Assembly (NCBI RefSeq): GCF_009789235.1
Contig: NZ_WSTB01000004.1
Span: forward strand, 1-64,000
Source: Flavobacterium hydrocarbonoxydans
Lineage (GTDB): Bacteria > Bacteroidota > Bacteroidia > Flavobacteriales > Flavobacteriaceae
Length of the DNA stretch: 64,000 nt
Direction: 5' to 3'
Below the pieces are notes generated by a model, which saw nothing but the letters and a program-made list of their open reading frames with translations, had not been told where the DNA came from and searched no databases. A program made the translations under genes and the position numbers. This document shows, piece after piece, positions 24,873-33,054 of this stretch (position 1 is the first letter of the stretch; each line of letters opens with the position of its first letter).

Positions 24873-26009
24873 TTATTCTTCCAAATTTAGATAAAATAAA
24901 TCCGATGCAATTCCATCCGTCAGGAATTTTCCTTTTGAAGTAGGTTTTAGAATATTATTTTCAATAAAAACCAATTCATCATCTAAGAATTTCTGCATTT
25001 GTTTTTGAAGATAATTCAAATAATCAAAGCCAAATTCTTTTTCGATTCTTTCCAGAGAAACGCCCCAAATCGTTCGCAATCCGGTCATAATATATTCATT
25101 ATAACGGTCTGATTTGGATAAAATTTCGGTTTCAATCGGTAAAATATCGCCTTGAATAGATTTCAGATAAAGCGAATTATTAGCAATATTCCAGCCTCTT
25201 TTTTCGCCATCATAACTGTGTGCCGAAGGACCAATTCCGATGTATTTTTTGCCCAGCCAATATGCCGAATTATTTTTGGAGAAATAACCTTCTTTGCCAA
25301 AATTGGATAATTCATAATGAATAAAATCATTTTTTTGAAGTGTTTCAACCAAAATCATAAAATGGTTGGAAGCAACTTCGTCTTGTGGTTCGGCAATTTT
25401 TCCGGTATCAATTAGTTTTTTCAGAGCAGTTTTGGGTTCAACGGTCAAAGCGTAACTTGAAATGTGTGGAATGCCAAAGCTCAAAGCCGTTTCGATATTT
25501 TGTTGCCACATTTCGTCTGTCAAACCTGGAATTCCGTAAATTAAATCAAGCGAAATATTATCAAAATATTGGGTTGCTTCTTCTAAACATTTTATGGCTT
25601 CCGCCGAATTATGAGCGCGATTCATCATCTTCAGATCTTCTTCAAAAAATGATTGAATGCCGATGCTCAGACGGTTTATCGGACTTTTTGATAATGCTAA
25701 AATGCGTTCCGAAGATAAATCATCAGGATTGGCTTCAAGCGTAATTTCTGGATTTTCAACAATTTTATAATTCTCGTAAATAGTATTTATTAGAAAATTT
25801 ATTTCATCAGTAGTCAATACTGACGGCGTTCCGCCACCAAAATAAATGGTTTCTACAACTTCTTTTTCAAACTCCTTTTTACGCATGACAATTTCTTTGG
25901 CTAAAGCCAAAACCATCTCGTCTTTCTTCTTCATCGAAGTCGAAAAATGAAAGTCGCAATAATGGCAAGCCTGTTTGCAGAATGGTATGTGAATGTAGAT
26001 GCCTGACAT
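24873..26009 (-). CDS. hemW: Radical SAM heme chaperone HemW
   Basis: A 378-residue radical SAM protein of the HemW (formerly coproporphyrinogen oxidase-like) family, which inserts heme into target proteins. The cluster motif CKQACHYC (C11, C15, C18) is CX3CX2C followed by F; YFGGGTPSVL, EANPDD and SIGIQSF follow. The C-terminal HemW domain ends near FYLNL. The start at 26009 (MSGIYIH) is chosen because the upstream in-frame extension MTHYLIKK is encoded by intergenic repeat DNA; family proteins begin at the MSGIYIHIPFC part. It lies 130 bp downstream of ruvC. Confidence 0.93.
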   Translation of the reverse strand: MSGIYIHIPFCKQACHYCDFHFSTSMKKKDEMVLALAKEIVMRKKEFEKEVVETIYFGGGTPSVLTTDEINFLINTIYENYKIVENPEITLEANPDDLSSERILALSKSPINRLSIGIQSFFEEDLKMMNRAHNSAEAIKCLEEATQYFDNISLDLIYGIPGLTDEMWQQNIETALSFGIPHISSYALTVEPKTALKKLIDTGKIAEPQDEVASNHFMILVETLQKNDFIHYELSNFGKEGYFSKNNSAYWLGKKYIGIGPSAHSYDGEKRGWNIANNSLYLKSIQGDILPIETEILSKSDRYNEYIMTGLRTIWGVSLERIEKEFGFDYLNYLQKQMQKFLDDELVFIENNILKPTSKGKFLTDGIASDLFYLNLEE

Positions 26010-26144
26010 TTTTTTAATTAGATAATGTGTCAATTAGATAATGTATCAATTAGATAATGAGATTGTTAGCCAAAAAGAATTAGAAAATTAAAATATATGC
26101 AATACAAGAATTATCTAATTATCTAATTGGCATATTATCTCATT
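26010..26144. repeat. AATTAGATAATG inverted-repeat element (family C, copy 1)
   Basis: Three direct copies of AATTAGATAATG (26017-26028, 26032-26043, 26048-26059) next to the hemW start, and inverse copies at about 26109-26144 that reach the ruvC stop codon. The ~130-bp gap is bounded by the repeat on both sides. A second copy lies at 49932-50080. Confidence 0.8.
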
Positions 26145-26694
26145 TCCTCACTTTGTCTTCATTTTGTTTCACAAAAGCATCCCAGCCTGAATAACTTTTT
26201 CCAGCCACGATTTTTCCAGAATTAAAGAAATGGCAAACTGCCGCAGCCAATCCATCTGTAGAATCGAGGTTTTTGGGCAATTCTTTCAAACCTAAAAGTT
26301 GTTGCAGCATTTTGGCAACTTGCTCTTTACTGGCATTTCCGTTTCCGGTAATCGCCATTTTTATCTTTTTAGGCTCATATTCCGTAATCGGAATGTCTCT
26401 TGAAAGTCCCGCTGCCATTGCCACACCTTGCGCACGTCCCAGCTTCAGCATCGATTGTACATTCTTGCCAAAGAAAGGCGCTTCAATCGCAATTTCATCC
26501 GGATGATGTGTTTCGATTAATTCGATGGTACGTTCAAAAATGATTTTTAGTTTTTGGTAATGATTGTCGTATTTGGACAATTGCAATTCGTTCAATTGCA
26601 AAAATTCCATTTTTTTATTGATAACTTTTATCAATCCAAAACCCATAATCGTTGTTCCTGGGTCGATACCTAATATGATGCGTTCTTTTGTCAT
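26140..26694 (-). CDS. ruvC: Crossover junction endodeoxyribonuclease RuvC
   Basis: A 184-residue RNase H-fold nuclease that resolves Holliday junctions in homologous recombination. The metal-binding residues are visible: D11 in GIDPGTT, E71 in IEAPFFGKN, and D144 and D147 in NLDSTDGLA with H154. Length is normal for RuvC with a short C-terminal tail (KQNEDKVRK). The last codons fall in the AATTAGATAATG repeat element. RuvA and RuvB are not in the window. Confidence 0.95.
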   Translation of the reverse strand: MTKERIILGIDPGTTIMGFGLIKVINKKMEFLQLNELQLSKYDNHYQKLKIIFERTIELIETHHPDEIAIEAPFFGKNVQSMLKLGRAQGVAMAAGLSRDIPITEYEPKKIKMAITGNGNASKEQVAKMLQQLLGLKELPKNLDSTDGLAAAVCHFFNSGKIVAGKSYSGWDAFVKQNEDKVRK

Positions 26695-26700
26695 TATTTA

Positions 26701-26821
26701 ATTAAGGGTTACTCAGAGATTCACGAAGTAAACACAGAGATTCGCAAAGTTTTTATTATAAAGCTAATTATTTAAATCTTTGCGAAACTCTGTGAGCCTT
26801 TGTGTGACTTTGTGTAATAGT
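26701..26821. repeat. Word-like intergenic repeats between ruvC and the flippase-like gene
   Basis: CAGAGATTCACGAAG and CACAGAGATTCGCAAAG (plus strand) face GCGAAACTCTGTGAGCC and CTTTGTGTGACTTTGTG further on, so the 146-bp divergent gap carries an imperfect inverted repeat made of the same words as 32669-33049. Confidence 0.6.
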
Positions 26822-26840
26822 TTTTCCTTTACTTTGCAGC

Positions 26841-27785
26841 ATGATTTCAATTCCTCACAAAGCTAAACAATTCCTTGTTCTTCTAATCAAACTTTTGATT
26901 GTAGGTGGCGCATTTTATTTTATTTACAATCAACTCGCTCATAACGACAAACTCGACTGGCAGAAATTCATCACCGTATTTCGTAAAAATCAGTCGGTTT
27001 TAGGAATTGGATTTATTTTGCTTTTGAGTGTTCTCAATCGGTATTTCGAGATCTTAAAATGGCAAAATCTGGCCAGATTTATTCACGAAATTTCAGTAGG
27101 CGAAGCTACAAAACAAGTTCTGGCGGCCCTAACAGCAGGAATTTTCACGCCAAACGGAGTAGGAGAGTACGCCGGAAAAGCATTGTATTATCCTAAGTCG
27201 GAAGCTAAAAAAGTGGTTTTCCTGAACCTGATTTGCAACGGAATCCAGATGGTTTTGACCGTGATTTTTGGTGTTTTTGGATTGTTGTATTTCAATGCAA
27301 AACATGAAGTGATTACTGCGCAAACGGTAGCAATTTTGTTTGGTGTTTTTATAGTGCTTTTTGTGATTTTATTTTCTTTGAAGAAGTTTAAAATAAAGGG
27401 ATTTTCTATCGAAAAACTGCTGCATAAAATCAATGAAATTCCTAAATCAATTCATCAAAAAAACATCATTTTAGGAATTTGCCGCTATTTGGTTTTCTCG
27501 CATCAGTATTATTTCTTGTTTTTGGCTTTTGATGTGCATTTGCCTTATTTTATGCTAATTTCGACGATTGCGGTTGTTTATTTTCTGGCTTCTTCATTAC
27601 CCACTTTTCAGTTTTTAGATTTTGCCGTAAAAGGAAGTGTTGCGATTTATTTCTTCGGAATTTTAGGTGTAAACGAATGGATTGTAGTTTTTATAAGCAC
27701 CTTAATGTGGTTCTTAAATGTGGTTTTGCCTGTAATTTTAGGAAGTTATTATGTGCTGAATTTCAAAACTAAAACAGCAAAATGA
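26841..27785 (+). CDS. Lysylphosphatidylglycerol synthase TM-like (flippase-like) protein
   Basis: A 314-residue integral membrane protein with about eight hydrophobic segments, family of the membrane part of lysylphosphatidylglycerol synthetase (UPF0104/AglD-like). Motifs: LNRYFEILKWQNLARF and LTAGIFTPNGVGEYAGKALYY. It lacks the cytoplasmic aminoacyl-transferase domain, so it may flip or transfer lipid-linked groups rather than make lysyl lipid. The stop codon overlaps the next gene's start (AATGA, 27782-27785), tying it to the glycosyltransferase downstream. Confidence 0.82.
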   Translation: MISIPHKAKQFLVLLIKLLIVGGAFYFIYNQLAHNDKLDWQKFITVFRKNQSVLGIGFILLLSVLNRYFEILKWQNLARFIHEISVGEATKQVLAALTAGIFTPNGVGEYAGKALYYPKSEAKKVVFLNLICNGIQMVLTVIFGVFGLLYFNAKHEVITAQTVAILFGVFIVLFVILFSLKKFKIKGFSIEKLLHKINEIPKSIHQKNIILGICRYLVFSHQYYFLFLAFDVHLPYFMLISTIAVVYFLASSLPTFQFLDFAVKGSVAIYFFGILGVNEWIVVFISTLMWFLNVVLPVILGSYYVLNFKTKTAK

Positions 27786-28885
27786 TTTGGGTTTTATTCG
27801 CCATATTGATACTTTATCTGATTAGTATTGGCGTGCTTATTTATGGCTTTTTGAAAGTGAAAAAATTTCAAAACACAGCTCTAAATCCTCAAACTTCTTT
27901 TACGATTATTGTTCCGTTTCGAAATGAAGAAGAGAATTTACCCAAACTTTTAGAGAGTTTTTCAAAACTCAATTATCCGATTGATTTATTCGAAGTGATT
28001 TTGGTTGATGATAATTCAAATCAAAAATTTCAGCACTCAGATTTCACATTTCACATTTCACAAATAAACAATATTCGAAGTTCTAATTCTCCCAAAAAAG
28101 ATGCGATTTCAACAGCGATGCAACACGTAAAAACCGACTGGGTGATTACGACTGATGCCGATTGTATGGTAAATAAAAATTGGCTGCTAACTCTTGATAA
28201 TTACATTCAGATGAATCGTGTTTCTATGTTGGCGGGAGCTGTAACTTATGAATGTGAGAATTCATTTCTGCATCATTTTCAGCAATTGGATCTAACGAGT
28301 TTGCAAGGCGCAACAATTGGAAGTTTCGGAATAAGCAACGCTTTTATGTGCAACGGAGCCAATTTTGCTTACACAAAAACCTTGTTCGAAAAAGTAAAAG
28401 GATTTGACGGAAACGATAAAATTGCGAGCGGAGATGATGTTTTTTTATTGCAAAAAGCCGCTAAATTATTTCCAGACGAAGTTCATTACTTAAAAGCAGA
28501 AGAAGCAATCGTTGTTACAAAACCAACAGAAACTTGGAAATCCTTATTTCATCAACGAGTGCGTTGGGCGGCTAAAACAAGTTCGTACCAAAGTGATTTT
28601 GGGAAATTCCTTGGTTTGGTAGTTTTCTTTGGAAATTTCAGTTTTGTAATCGTTTTTTTCTTTTCCCTTTTCGGAATTTACTCACTGCAAATTTTAGGTT
28701 TATTTTTTATAATAAAGTTCGCTGTAGATTTTGTTTTACTCTATTTGACCAATCAATTTTTGACTAAATCACGACTGAAATTTTTGCTTTTTAGTAGCTT
28801 GCTGTATCCTTTTTTTAGCTCGGCAGTAGCTTTGTATAGTTTGTTTGGTACTTATGAATGGAAAGGCAGAAAATTCGAAAAATAG
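27782..28885 (+). CDS. Family 2 glycosyltransferase, membrane-associated
   Basis: A 367-residue GT2 enzyme. An N-terminal membrane segment (residues ~2-24) is followed by the GT-A domain: FTIIVPFRNEEENLPKLL, VILVDDNS, the DADCMV metal motif near residue 124, a GDDVFLLQ acceptor-binding motif near residue 218 and HQRVRWAAK, the Q/RxxRW motif of processive GT2 enzymes. Two or three C-terminal membrane segments follow (FFGNFSFVIVFFFSLFG and after). Substrates unknown; coupling with the flippase-like gene suggests a lipid or envelope glycan step. Confidence 0.88.
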   Translation: MIWVLFAILILYLISIGVLIYGFLKVKKFQNTALNPQTSFTIIVPFRNEEENLPKLLESFSKLNYPIDLFEVILVDDNSNQKFQHSDFTFHISQINNIRSSNSPKKDAISTAMQHVKTDWVITTDADCMVNKNWLLTLDNYIQMNRVSMLAGAVTYECENSFLHHFQQLDLTSLQGATIGSFGISNAFMCNGANFAYTKTLFEKVKGFDGNDKIASGDDVFLLQKAAKLFPDEVHYLKAEEAIVVTKPTETWKSLFHQRVRWAAKTSSYQSDFGKFLGLVVFFGNFSFVIVFFFSLFGIYSLQILGLFFIIKFAVDFVLLYLTNQFLTKSRLKFLLFSSLLYPFFSSAVALYSLFGTYEWKGRKFEK

Positions 28886-28896
28886 ATTTTATTTTT

Positions 28897-29103
28897 ACCA
28901 TATAAGTGATATAAGTTCATTTAATAAAAGTGTTTTTTTAGTGAAAATTTCACGAACAGCTTTGTGAACTTAGCTTATAAGCAATTCTTAAACAGAATAA
29001 AAAATTTGTAAACTCTGCAAACTCTGCGTTAAAAAACACACACGCAAAATTTATAATGTCCTTTCAGAAAAAAGCTTAAATTCTCTTAGATCACTTATAT
29101 GAA
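28897..29103. repeat. Family D inverted repeat pair around a 165-bp gap
   Basis: ACCATATAAGTGATATAAG (28897-28915) and, inverse, TCACTTATAT with diverged flanks (29087-29103) bound the gap between two convergent genes. Between them are word-like repeats (AACTCTGCAAACTCTGCG) and no gene. Confidence 0.6.
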
Positions 29104-29110
29104 ATAAAAA

Positions 29111-29590
29111 TCACTTTTTCTCTTTAAGAATTACAGGAAGAATAAACTGTGTTTTTACAGGAATTCCGCGTTTGATAGCAGGATTTACTTTCGGAAAATC
29201 GATCAGGCGGGCATGCAGAATACTATCGATTTTAATGGTATCGTATGCTACTGAGTCTTTCGGGAATTGCGGTTCAAATTTCATGGTTGCATTCGGGAAA
29301 ACGGTCACTTTTACTTCTATCGTATCAAGCTCCGGATAGAGTACCGAAAGGGTATCAATATCTAATTTTTCCTGAATAAGTTGCGCCATCACGTCAAAAA
29401 AACATTGCTGACGTTCTTTTTTAATGCTGATTTTTTCACAATCGGCTACAGACGGAAATTCGTCAACTTCTTTCCAGTTGATTGCTTTTAATTCTTTTTG
29501 AAGTAATTCTTTTTCAGAAGGAACCTGCTTCTCAAAATATTGACAAGAATTAAAAATTAAAAAGACTAAAATAAGAGAGAAATGCTTCAA
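29111..29590 (-). CDS. Lipoprotein with degenerate TonB C-terminal-like domain
   Basis: A 159-residue lipoprotein (FNSC lipobox, C16). The mature part resembles Bacteroidota TonB C-terminal domain proteins: DEFPSVADCEKISIKKERQQCFFDVMAQLIQEKL, followed by strand-rich PNATMKFEPQFPKDSVAY and a final FILPVILK. The match is weak and no energy-coupling membrane segment is present. The start is a TTG at 29590; no in-frame ATG precedes the signal peptide. It follows the next gene upstream by 43 bp on the same strand, probably as an operon. Confidence 0.65.
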   Translation of the reverse strand: MKHFSLILVFLIFNSCQYFEKQVPSEKELLQKELKAINWKEVDEFPSVADCEKISIKKERQQCFFDVMAQLIQEKLDIDTLSVLYPELDTIEVKVTVFPNATMKFEPQFPKDSVAYDTIKIDSILHARLIDFPKVNPAIKRGIPVKTQFILPVILKEKK

Positions 29591-29633
29591 GATTATGACG
29601 TTGAATTGAACTAATTATGGTATAAAAATACGA

Positions 29634-30020
29634 TTATTTTTTTTGAGAAGCTTTGTATTCTAGATAATCTTCGTAGCTTTCTGATAACCAGCGTGCTTTG
29701 TTCTCTTCAGCTACTTGTTTTTGCTCTGGATACAATGCAGCCAGCCGGTCAGAAAATGTGGCAATCTGAACCGTATAGTTGTAGAACTGAGGCTTGGTCA
29801 TGATTAGGCTGGCATCATTTTTTTTCTCAAAATATTCAAAGAACAACGCATCGAATTCTTTCATCGAAAAATTCAATACTTTTTTCTTATTACTTTTATA
29901 AATACTATCTTGGAGAAGTTTATCGTCAATCGAAAGTTTTGTTTGCCCATAAACAGTGCTGTAAAAAGCAGTCGAAATTACGAACGAAAAAAAAATATAA
30001 TATAGCGTACCCCTTAGCAT
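29634..30020 (-). CDS. Hypothetical secreted protein
   Basis: A 128-residue protein with a signal peptide (YYIFFSFVISTAFYSTVYGQ, ending near residue 25) and a helix-rich charged body (KKKVLNFSMKEFDALFFEYFEKKND, then YPEQKQVAEENKARWLSESYEDYLEYK). No recognised family. Likely periplasmic and co-transcribed with the TonB-like lipoprotein downstream; divergent from the DUF456 gene by 52 bp. Confidence 0.65.
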   Translation of the reverse strand: MLRGTLYYIFFSFVISTAFYSTVYGQTKLSIDDKLLQDSIYKSNKKKVLNFSMKEFDALFFEYFEKKNDASLIMTKPQFYNYTVQIATFSDRLAALYPEQKQVAEENKARWLSESYEDYLEYKASQKK

Positions 30021-30072
30021 ATACTGATTTTTTAAAACTGGTTTGTAGGTACAAATTTACAAAAAAATAATT

Positions 30073-30573
30073 ATGGATTTACTTTTATTAGCCTTAGGTT
30101 TTGTGTGTATGATTGTGGGTATTTTGGGTAGTTTTTTACCTGTTTTACCGGGTTTGTCCAGTTGTTGGGTGGGTTTGTTATTGTTGTATTTAACCAAAGC
30201 GGTTGAAAATAATTATTGGATTTTAGGAATTACATTTGTTGTAATGGTTGTTATTACCATTCTCGACTATATAATTCCTGCTCAGGGAACCAAACGTTTT
30301 GGCGGAAGTTCGTATGGAGTTTGGGGAACGAACATCGGATTGATTGTGGGAATTCTGTCTCCAATACCTTTTGGTGTTATTATCGGTCCTTTTGTAGGAG
30401 CTTTTATCGGAGAAATGTTATATGACAAACAAGATCATCGTCGTGCCTTAAAAGCTGCTACGGGTTCCTTACTTGGTTTTTTGGCTTCCGGATTTGTCAA
30501 TTTTTTATTTTGTATAATTTTCACAGGTCTTTTTCTTACTATTGTCTGGCAAAACAGAATTTTATTGTTTTAA
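30073..30573 (+). CDS. DUF456 family membrane protein
   Basis: A 166-residue inner-membrane protein with glycine-rich hydrophobic segments: LGFVCMIVGILGSFLPVLPG, ITILDYIIPAQGTKRFGGSSYG and GPFVGAFIGEMLY, all marks of DUF456. Function unknown in the family. Start at 30073 fits the first membrane segment beginning at residue 2. It is probably a single gene; the following 270 bp contain AT-rich leader without a gene. Confidence 0.9.
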   Translation: MDLLLLALGFVCMIVGILGSFLPVLPGLSSCWVGLLLLYLTKAVENNYWILGITFVVMVVITILDYIIPAQGTKRFGGSSYGVWGTNIGLIVGILSPIPFGVIIGPFVGAFIGEMLYDKQDHRRALKAATGSLLGFLASGFVNFLFCIIFTGLFLTIVWQNRILLF

Positions 30574-30844
30574 ATCACAATCAGTTTTTTCCTGTTTTTT
30601 ATAAAAATAAGAAAAACCGTCAATTTTTTATCTAACTCATTTATTTCCATTTAACAACGAAAGGGTTATGTTTATTGAGACTATTAGGTTTTGAGTAAAA
30701 AAAAACGTTAATAATTAGGAATATTTATTTAACTTTTTTTTTGGAAATGTTATTTTATTTTATATTTTTATCCATATAAACGATTAAAAGCCCCACTTTA
30801 TCGATTATTTTAAATAATTTTAAATAACCTGAAATACTAAAATT

Positions 30845-31441
30845 ATGACTCCTAACCTACAAATCGAACTAAGACGTTTTATTTCTTCAAACGTTGTCTC
30901 AAAATTAAATAAATTTTATTTCGAAAATGATGCTTTGTTAATTAAGGCAATAGATGTTTCGTTAGGAACAGTCCTGATGGGTTTGTATAATCACGTTGAG
31001 GAACCTAAGTTTTATAAAAACCTAATTTCATTAATTGACAATTGTAACTTTTATGAAGAAATCGATTTTGAAGCAAGCCGAATTTTATCTGTTGATGATT
31101 GTTACAGAGTAGAAGGGAATGATTTACTAAAAGAAATTTTTTCGAATAAAAAAGCCAGAATCTCAGAAATGATTTCAAATGAAGTCGGAATCAAAAGCGA
31201 AACGGCCCGTGAAGTACTTAATTTTTCAGGACTATTAGTAGTTTCTTATTTAAAAAACAACCAGCAATTACTTAAAAGTTTAAAATTACTTTTAGACGAA
31301 CAAAAACGTGATGTTTTAAATAGTATTCCTCCAGGAATCAAAATTATTTTAGGATTTTCATGTTACGAATCTGTTGATGACAAAAACCAATCCAATTTAG
31401 GAAGATCAATTTTTACTCTTTTTGGTCACAATTTTTTCTAA
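30845..31441 (+). CDS. DUF937-like protein
   Basis: A 198-residue cytosolic helical protein. The pattern LLKEIFSNKKARISEMISNEVGIKSETAREVLNFSGLLVVSYL is like the DUF937 core, in which an L-F-G/N-x-K loop is followed by paired helices; the first 60 residues resemble the family's N-terminal repeat (SKLNKFYFENDALLIKAIDVSLGTVLMGLY). It is more polar than usual members and ends in a short aromatic tail. No function is known. Transcribed alone; convergent with the pseudouridine synthase gene. Confidence 0.6.
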   Translation: MTPNLQIELRRFISSNVVSKLNKFYFENDALLIKAIDVSLGTVLMGLYNHVEEPKFYKNLISLIDNCNFYEEIDFEASRILSVDDCYRVEGNDLLKEIFSNKKARISEMISNEVGIKSETAREVLNFSGLLVVSYLKNNQQLLKSLKLLLDEQKRDVLNSIPPGIKIILGFSCYESVDDKNQSNLGRSIFTLFGHNFF

Positions 31442-31460
31442 AACACAATTTTCATAAAAT

Positions 31461-31494
31461 AAAAAATCCCATTTTACAAAAGTAAAACAGGATT
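31461..31494 (-). terminator. Terminator of the pseudouridine synthase gene
   Basis: Stem AATCC-CA-TTTTAC / GTAAAA-CA-GGATT with a 2-nt internal loop and 4-nt tip. On the minus strand a T-rich run follows. Confidence 0.6.
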
Positions 31495-31517
31495 TATATT
31501 GTTTATTTGAAGCGTTC

Positions 31518-32426
31518 TTAAACGTTCTTCAAATTGATAACTTCTTGCTCGGTCAAAAATCTCCAGTTACCTCTAGGCAGATTCTTTTTAGTCAAACCAG
31601 CAAATGATACACGGTCAATACGCAGAACATCATAATCAAAATGTTCGAAGATAGCACGAACCACTTTTACATTAGACGAACGCAATTTAAGACCTACTTC
31701 GCTCTTTGCTTCACCATCAATATAACTTACTTCTTCGACAAACACTCTGTGTCCGTCAAGAACCAAACCTTTGCTAATTTTTTCTAAATCCTCAAATTTC
31801 AGGTTTTTATCCAATGAAACCTGGTAGATTTTCGATGATTTCTGACTTGGTAAAGTAAATTTACGAATCATGTCAGTATCATTTGTAAACAACAACAAAC
31901 CGGTTGTGTTTTTATCCATTCTGCCAATCGGAGCGATTTTTGCAGTTGTAGAACCACGAACCAGTTCTAAAACATTACGAAATTCCTGTCCTTCGTCAAG
32001 AGCTGTTGTAAAGTTTTTAGGTTTGTTCAGCAAGATGTATTCTTTCTTTTCCGGTGTCAAAATAGCACCGTCAAAATTAATAACATCCGTAAGTTTTACT
32101 AGATAACCCATTTCAGTAACCGGAACGCCATTTACTTTCACGTTTCCAGACTGAATGTATATATCGGCATCACGACGTGAGCACACACCCGAATTCGAGA
32201 TAAATTTGTTCAAACGAATTTCGTCAGCTGCTTTTTGTCTTTTCGGAGCCTGATTCTGTTTTTTAAGTTTTTGTGCCGCTTCTTCTTCCGCAGCCTTAAC
32301 AGCAGGTTTCACTTTTTTAGGCCCTTGCGCACGCTTAGCCATAGGAGGTTTTGGCTTATTAGAGCTTGGTCTGGAGCTATTTGGTCTAGAACCACCTCGT
32401 TTATTATTGCCTTCCTTATTGTTCAT
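31518..32426 (-). CDS. RluB/RsuA-type ribosomal pseudouridine synthase
   Basis: A 302-residue pseudouridine synthase of the RsuA/RluB/RluE group. The first ~70 residues are a K/R/P/A-rich disordered extension. Then an S4 RNA-binding domain (IRLNKFISNSGVCSRRDADIYI, residues ~68-115) and the catalytic domain with GRMDKNTTGLLLFTNDTDM, whose aspartate is the nucleophile. Likely target is a helix of 23S rRNA, as for RluB; the exact site is inferred. The basic extension is common in Flavobacteria. A -7 box lies just upstream. Confidence 0.9.
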   Translation of the reverse strand: MNNKEGNNKRGGSRPNSSRPSSNKPKPPMAKRAQGPKKVKPAVKAAEEEAAQKLKKQNQAPKRQKAADEIRLNKFISNSGVCSRRDADIYIQSGNVKVNGVPVTEMGYLVKLTDVINFDGAILTPEKKEYILLNKPKNFTTALDEGQEFRNVLELVRGSTTAKIAPIGRMDKNTTGLLLFTNDTDMIRKFTLPSQKSSKIYQVSLDKNLKFEDLEKISKGLVLDGHRVFVEEVSYIDGEAKSEVGLKLRSSNVKVVRAIFEHFDYDVLRIDRVSFAGLTKKNLPRGNWRFLTEQEVINLKNV

Positions 32427-32443
32427 AAATTCTGTAATTTGTG

Positions 32444-32451
32444 CAAAGATA
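32444..32451 (-). promoter_or_regulatory. -7 box of the pseudouridine synthase gene
   Basis: TATCTTTG on the minus strand, 18 bp before the start codon, fits TAnnTTTG. No -33 TTG is visible. Confidence 0.5.
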
Positions 32452-32518
32452 GTTTATTCTTGCTAAATAATCCTAAGTTCATTGTTCTTAGATTAATAGC
32501 TTCCGTTTTTTAATGTTT

Positions 32519-32665
32519 TCAGGAGCAGGACATTTGGCTTTCTTTCAGGCATTTGGTCCCGCTATCCGTTACAATCTTTTGTGTCGAACCCCGCCACAAA
32601 AGGATTTCCACTGCTATCGGGGCTAGACGATCACATTCGGCTTTCTTTAGGCATTTTGCTATACT
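32519..32665. repeat. Dispersed element, family G (diverged copy)
   Basis: Contains CCCGCTATCCGTTACAATC and GGATTTCCACTGCTATC, matching the paired motifs of 4267-4380 (GCTTTCCGTTTCAAGTC and GCTTTCCACTTCAATCC). CTTTTGTG and CACAAAAG form an internal stem. ATTTGGCTTTCTTTCAGGCATTT near 32533 faces TTCGGCTTTCTTTAGGCATTT near 32636. No credible gene overlaps it. Confidence 0.6.
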
Positions 32666-32668
32666 AGT

Positions 32669-33049
32669 TATTACACAGAGATTCGCAAAGTAAACACAGA
32701 GATTCACAAAGTTTCAAAAAGAAATCTACCAAAAATCCGCGAAATCTGCGTGAAATAAAAACACAAGCTAAATCCAAAAAGATAAAAAGAATCAGTGTCA
32801 ATCCGTCAAACCCGTAGAATCCGAGGTCTATAAAAACTTAGCGAATCTCTGCGAAATAATTCATTTAAAAAAAATTAAATTTCAAAGAGTTTCAAAAAAA
32901 ATCTGCTTAAATCTGCGTGAAATAAAAACACAAACTAAATCCACAAAAAATAAAAAGAATCAGTGACAATCCGTCAAACCCGTAGAATCCGAGGGCTATA
33001 AAAAAACTTAGCGAGCCTCTGTGTAAACTTCGCGAATCTCTGCGAAACA
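32669..33049. repeat. Duplicated ~150-bp intergenic repeat
   Basis: Two direct copies, about 32711-32857 and 32889-33049. Shared blocks are ATCTGCGTGAAATAAAAACACAA, AAAAAGAATCAGTG, CAATCCGTCAAACCCGTAG, AATCCGAGG and AACTTAGCGA. They are flanked by CACAGAGATTCGCAAAG words. No gene is seen in the 629 bp between the pseudouridine synthase and prenyltransferase genes. Confidence 0.8.
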
Positions 33050-33054
33050 GCTCT

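Noticed and set aside
25385..25744. 119-codon open frame antisense to hemW
   Set aside because: The opposite strand encodes a well-motifed HemW; the antisense translation has no recognisable features.
26010..26144. Possible insertion-sequence remnant
   Set aside because: No transposase fragment and no target-site duplication is visible; recorded as a repeat element instead.
32519..32707. 62-codon minus-strand open frame
   Set aside because: It covers the diverged copy of the same repeat element and word-like repeats; no protein features.
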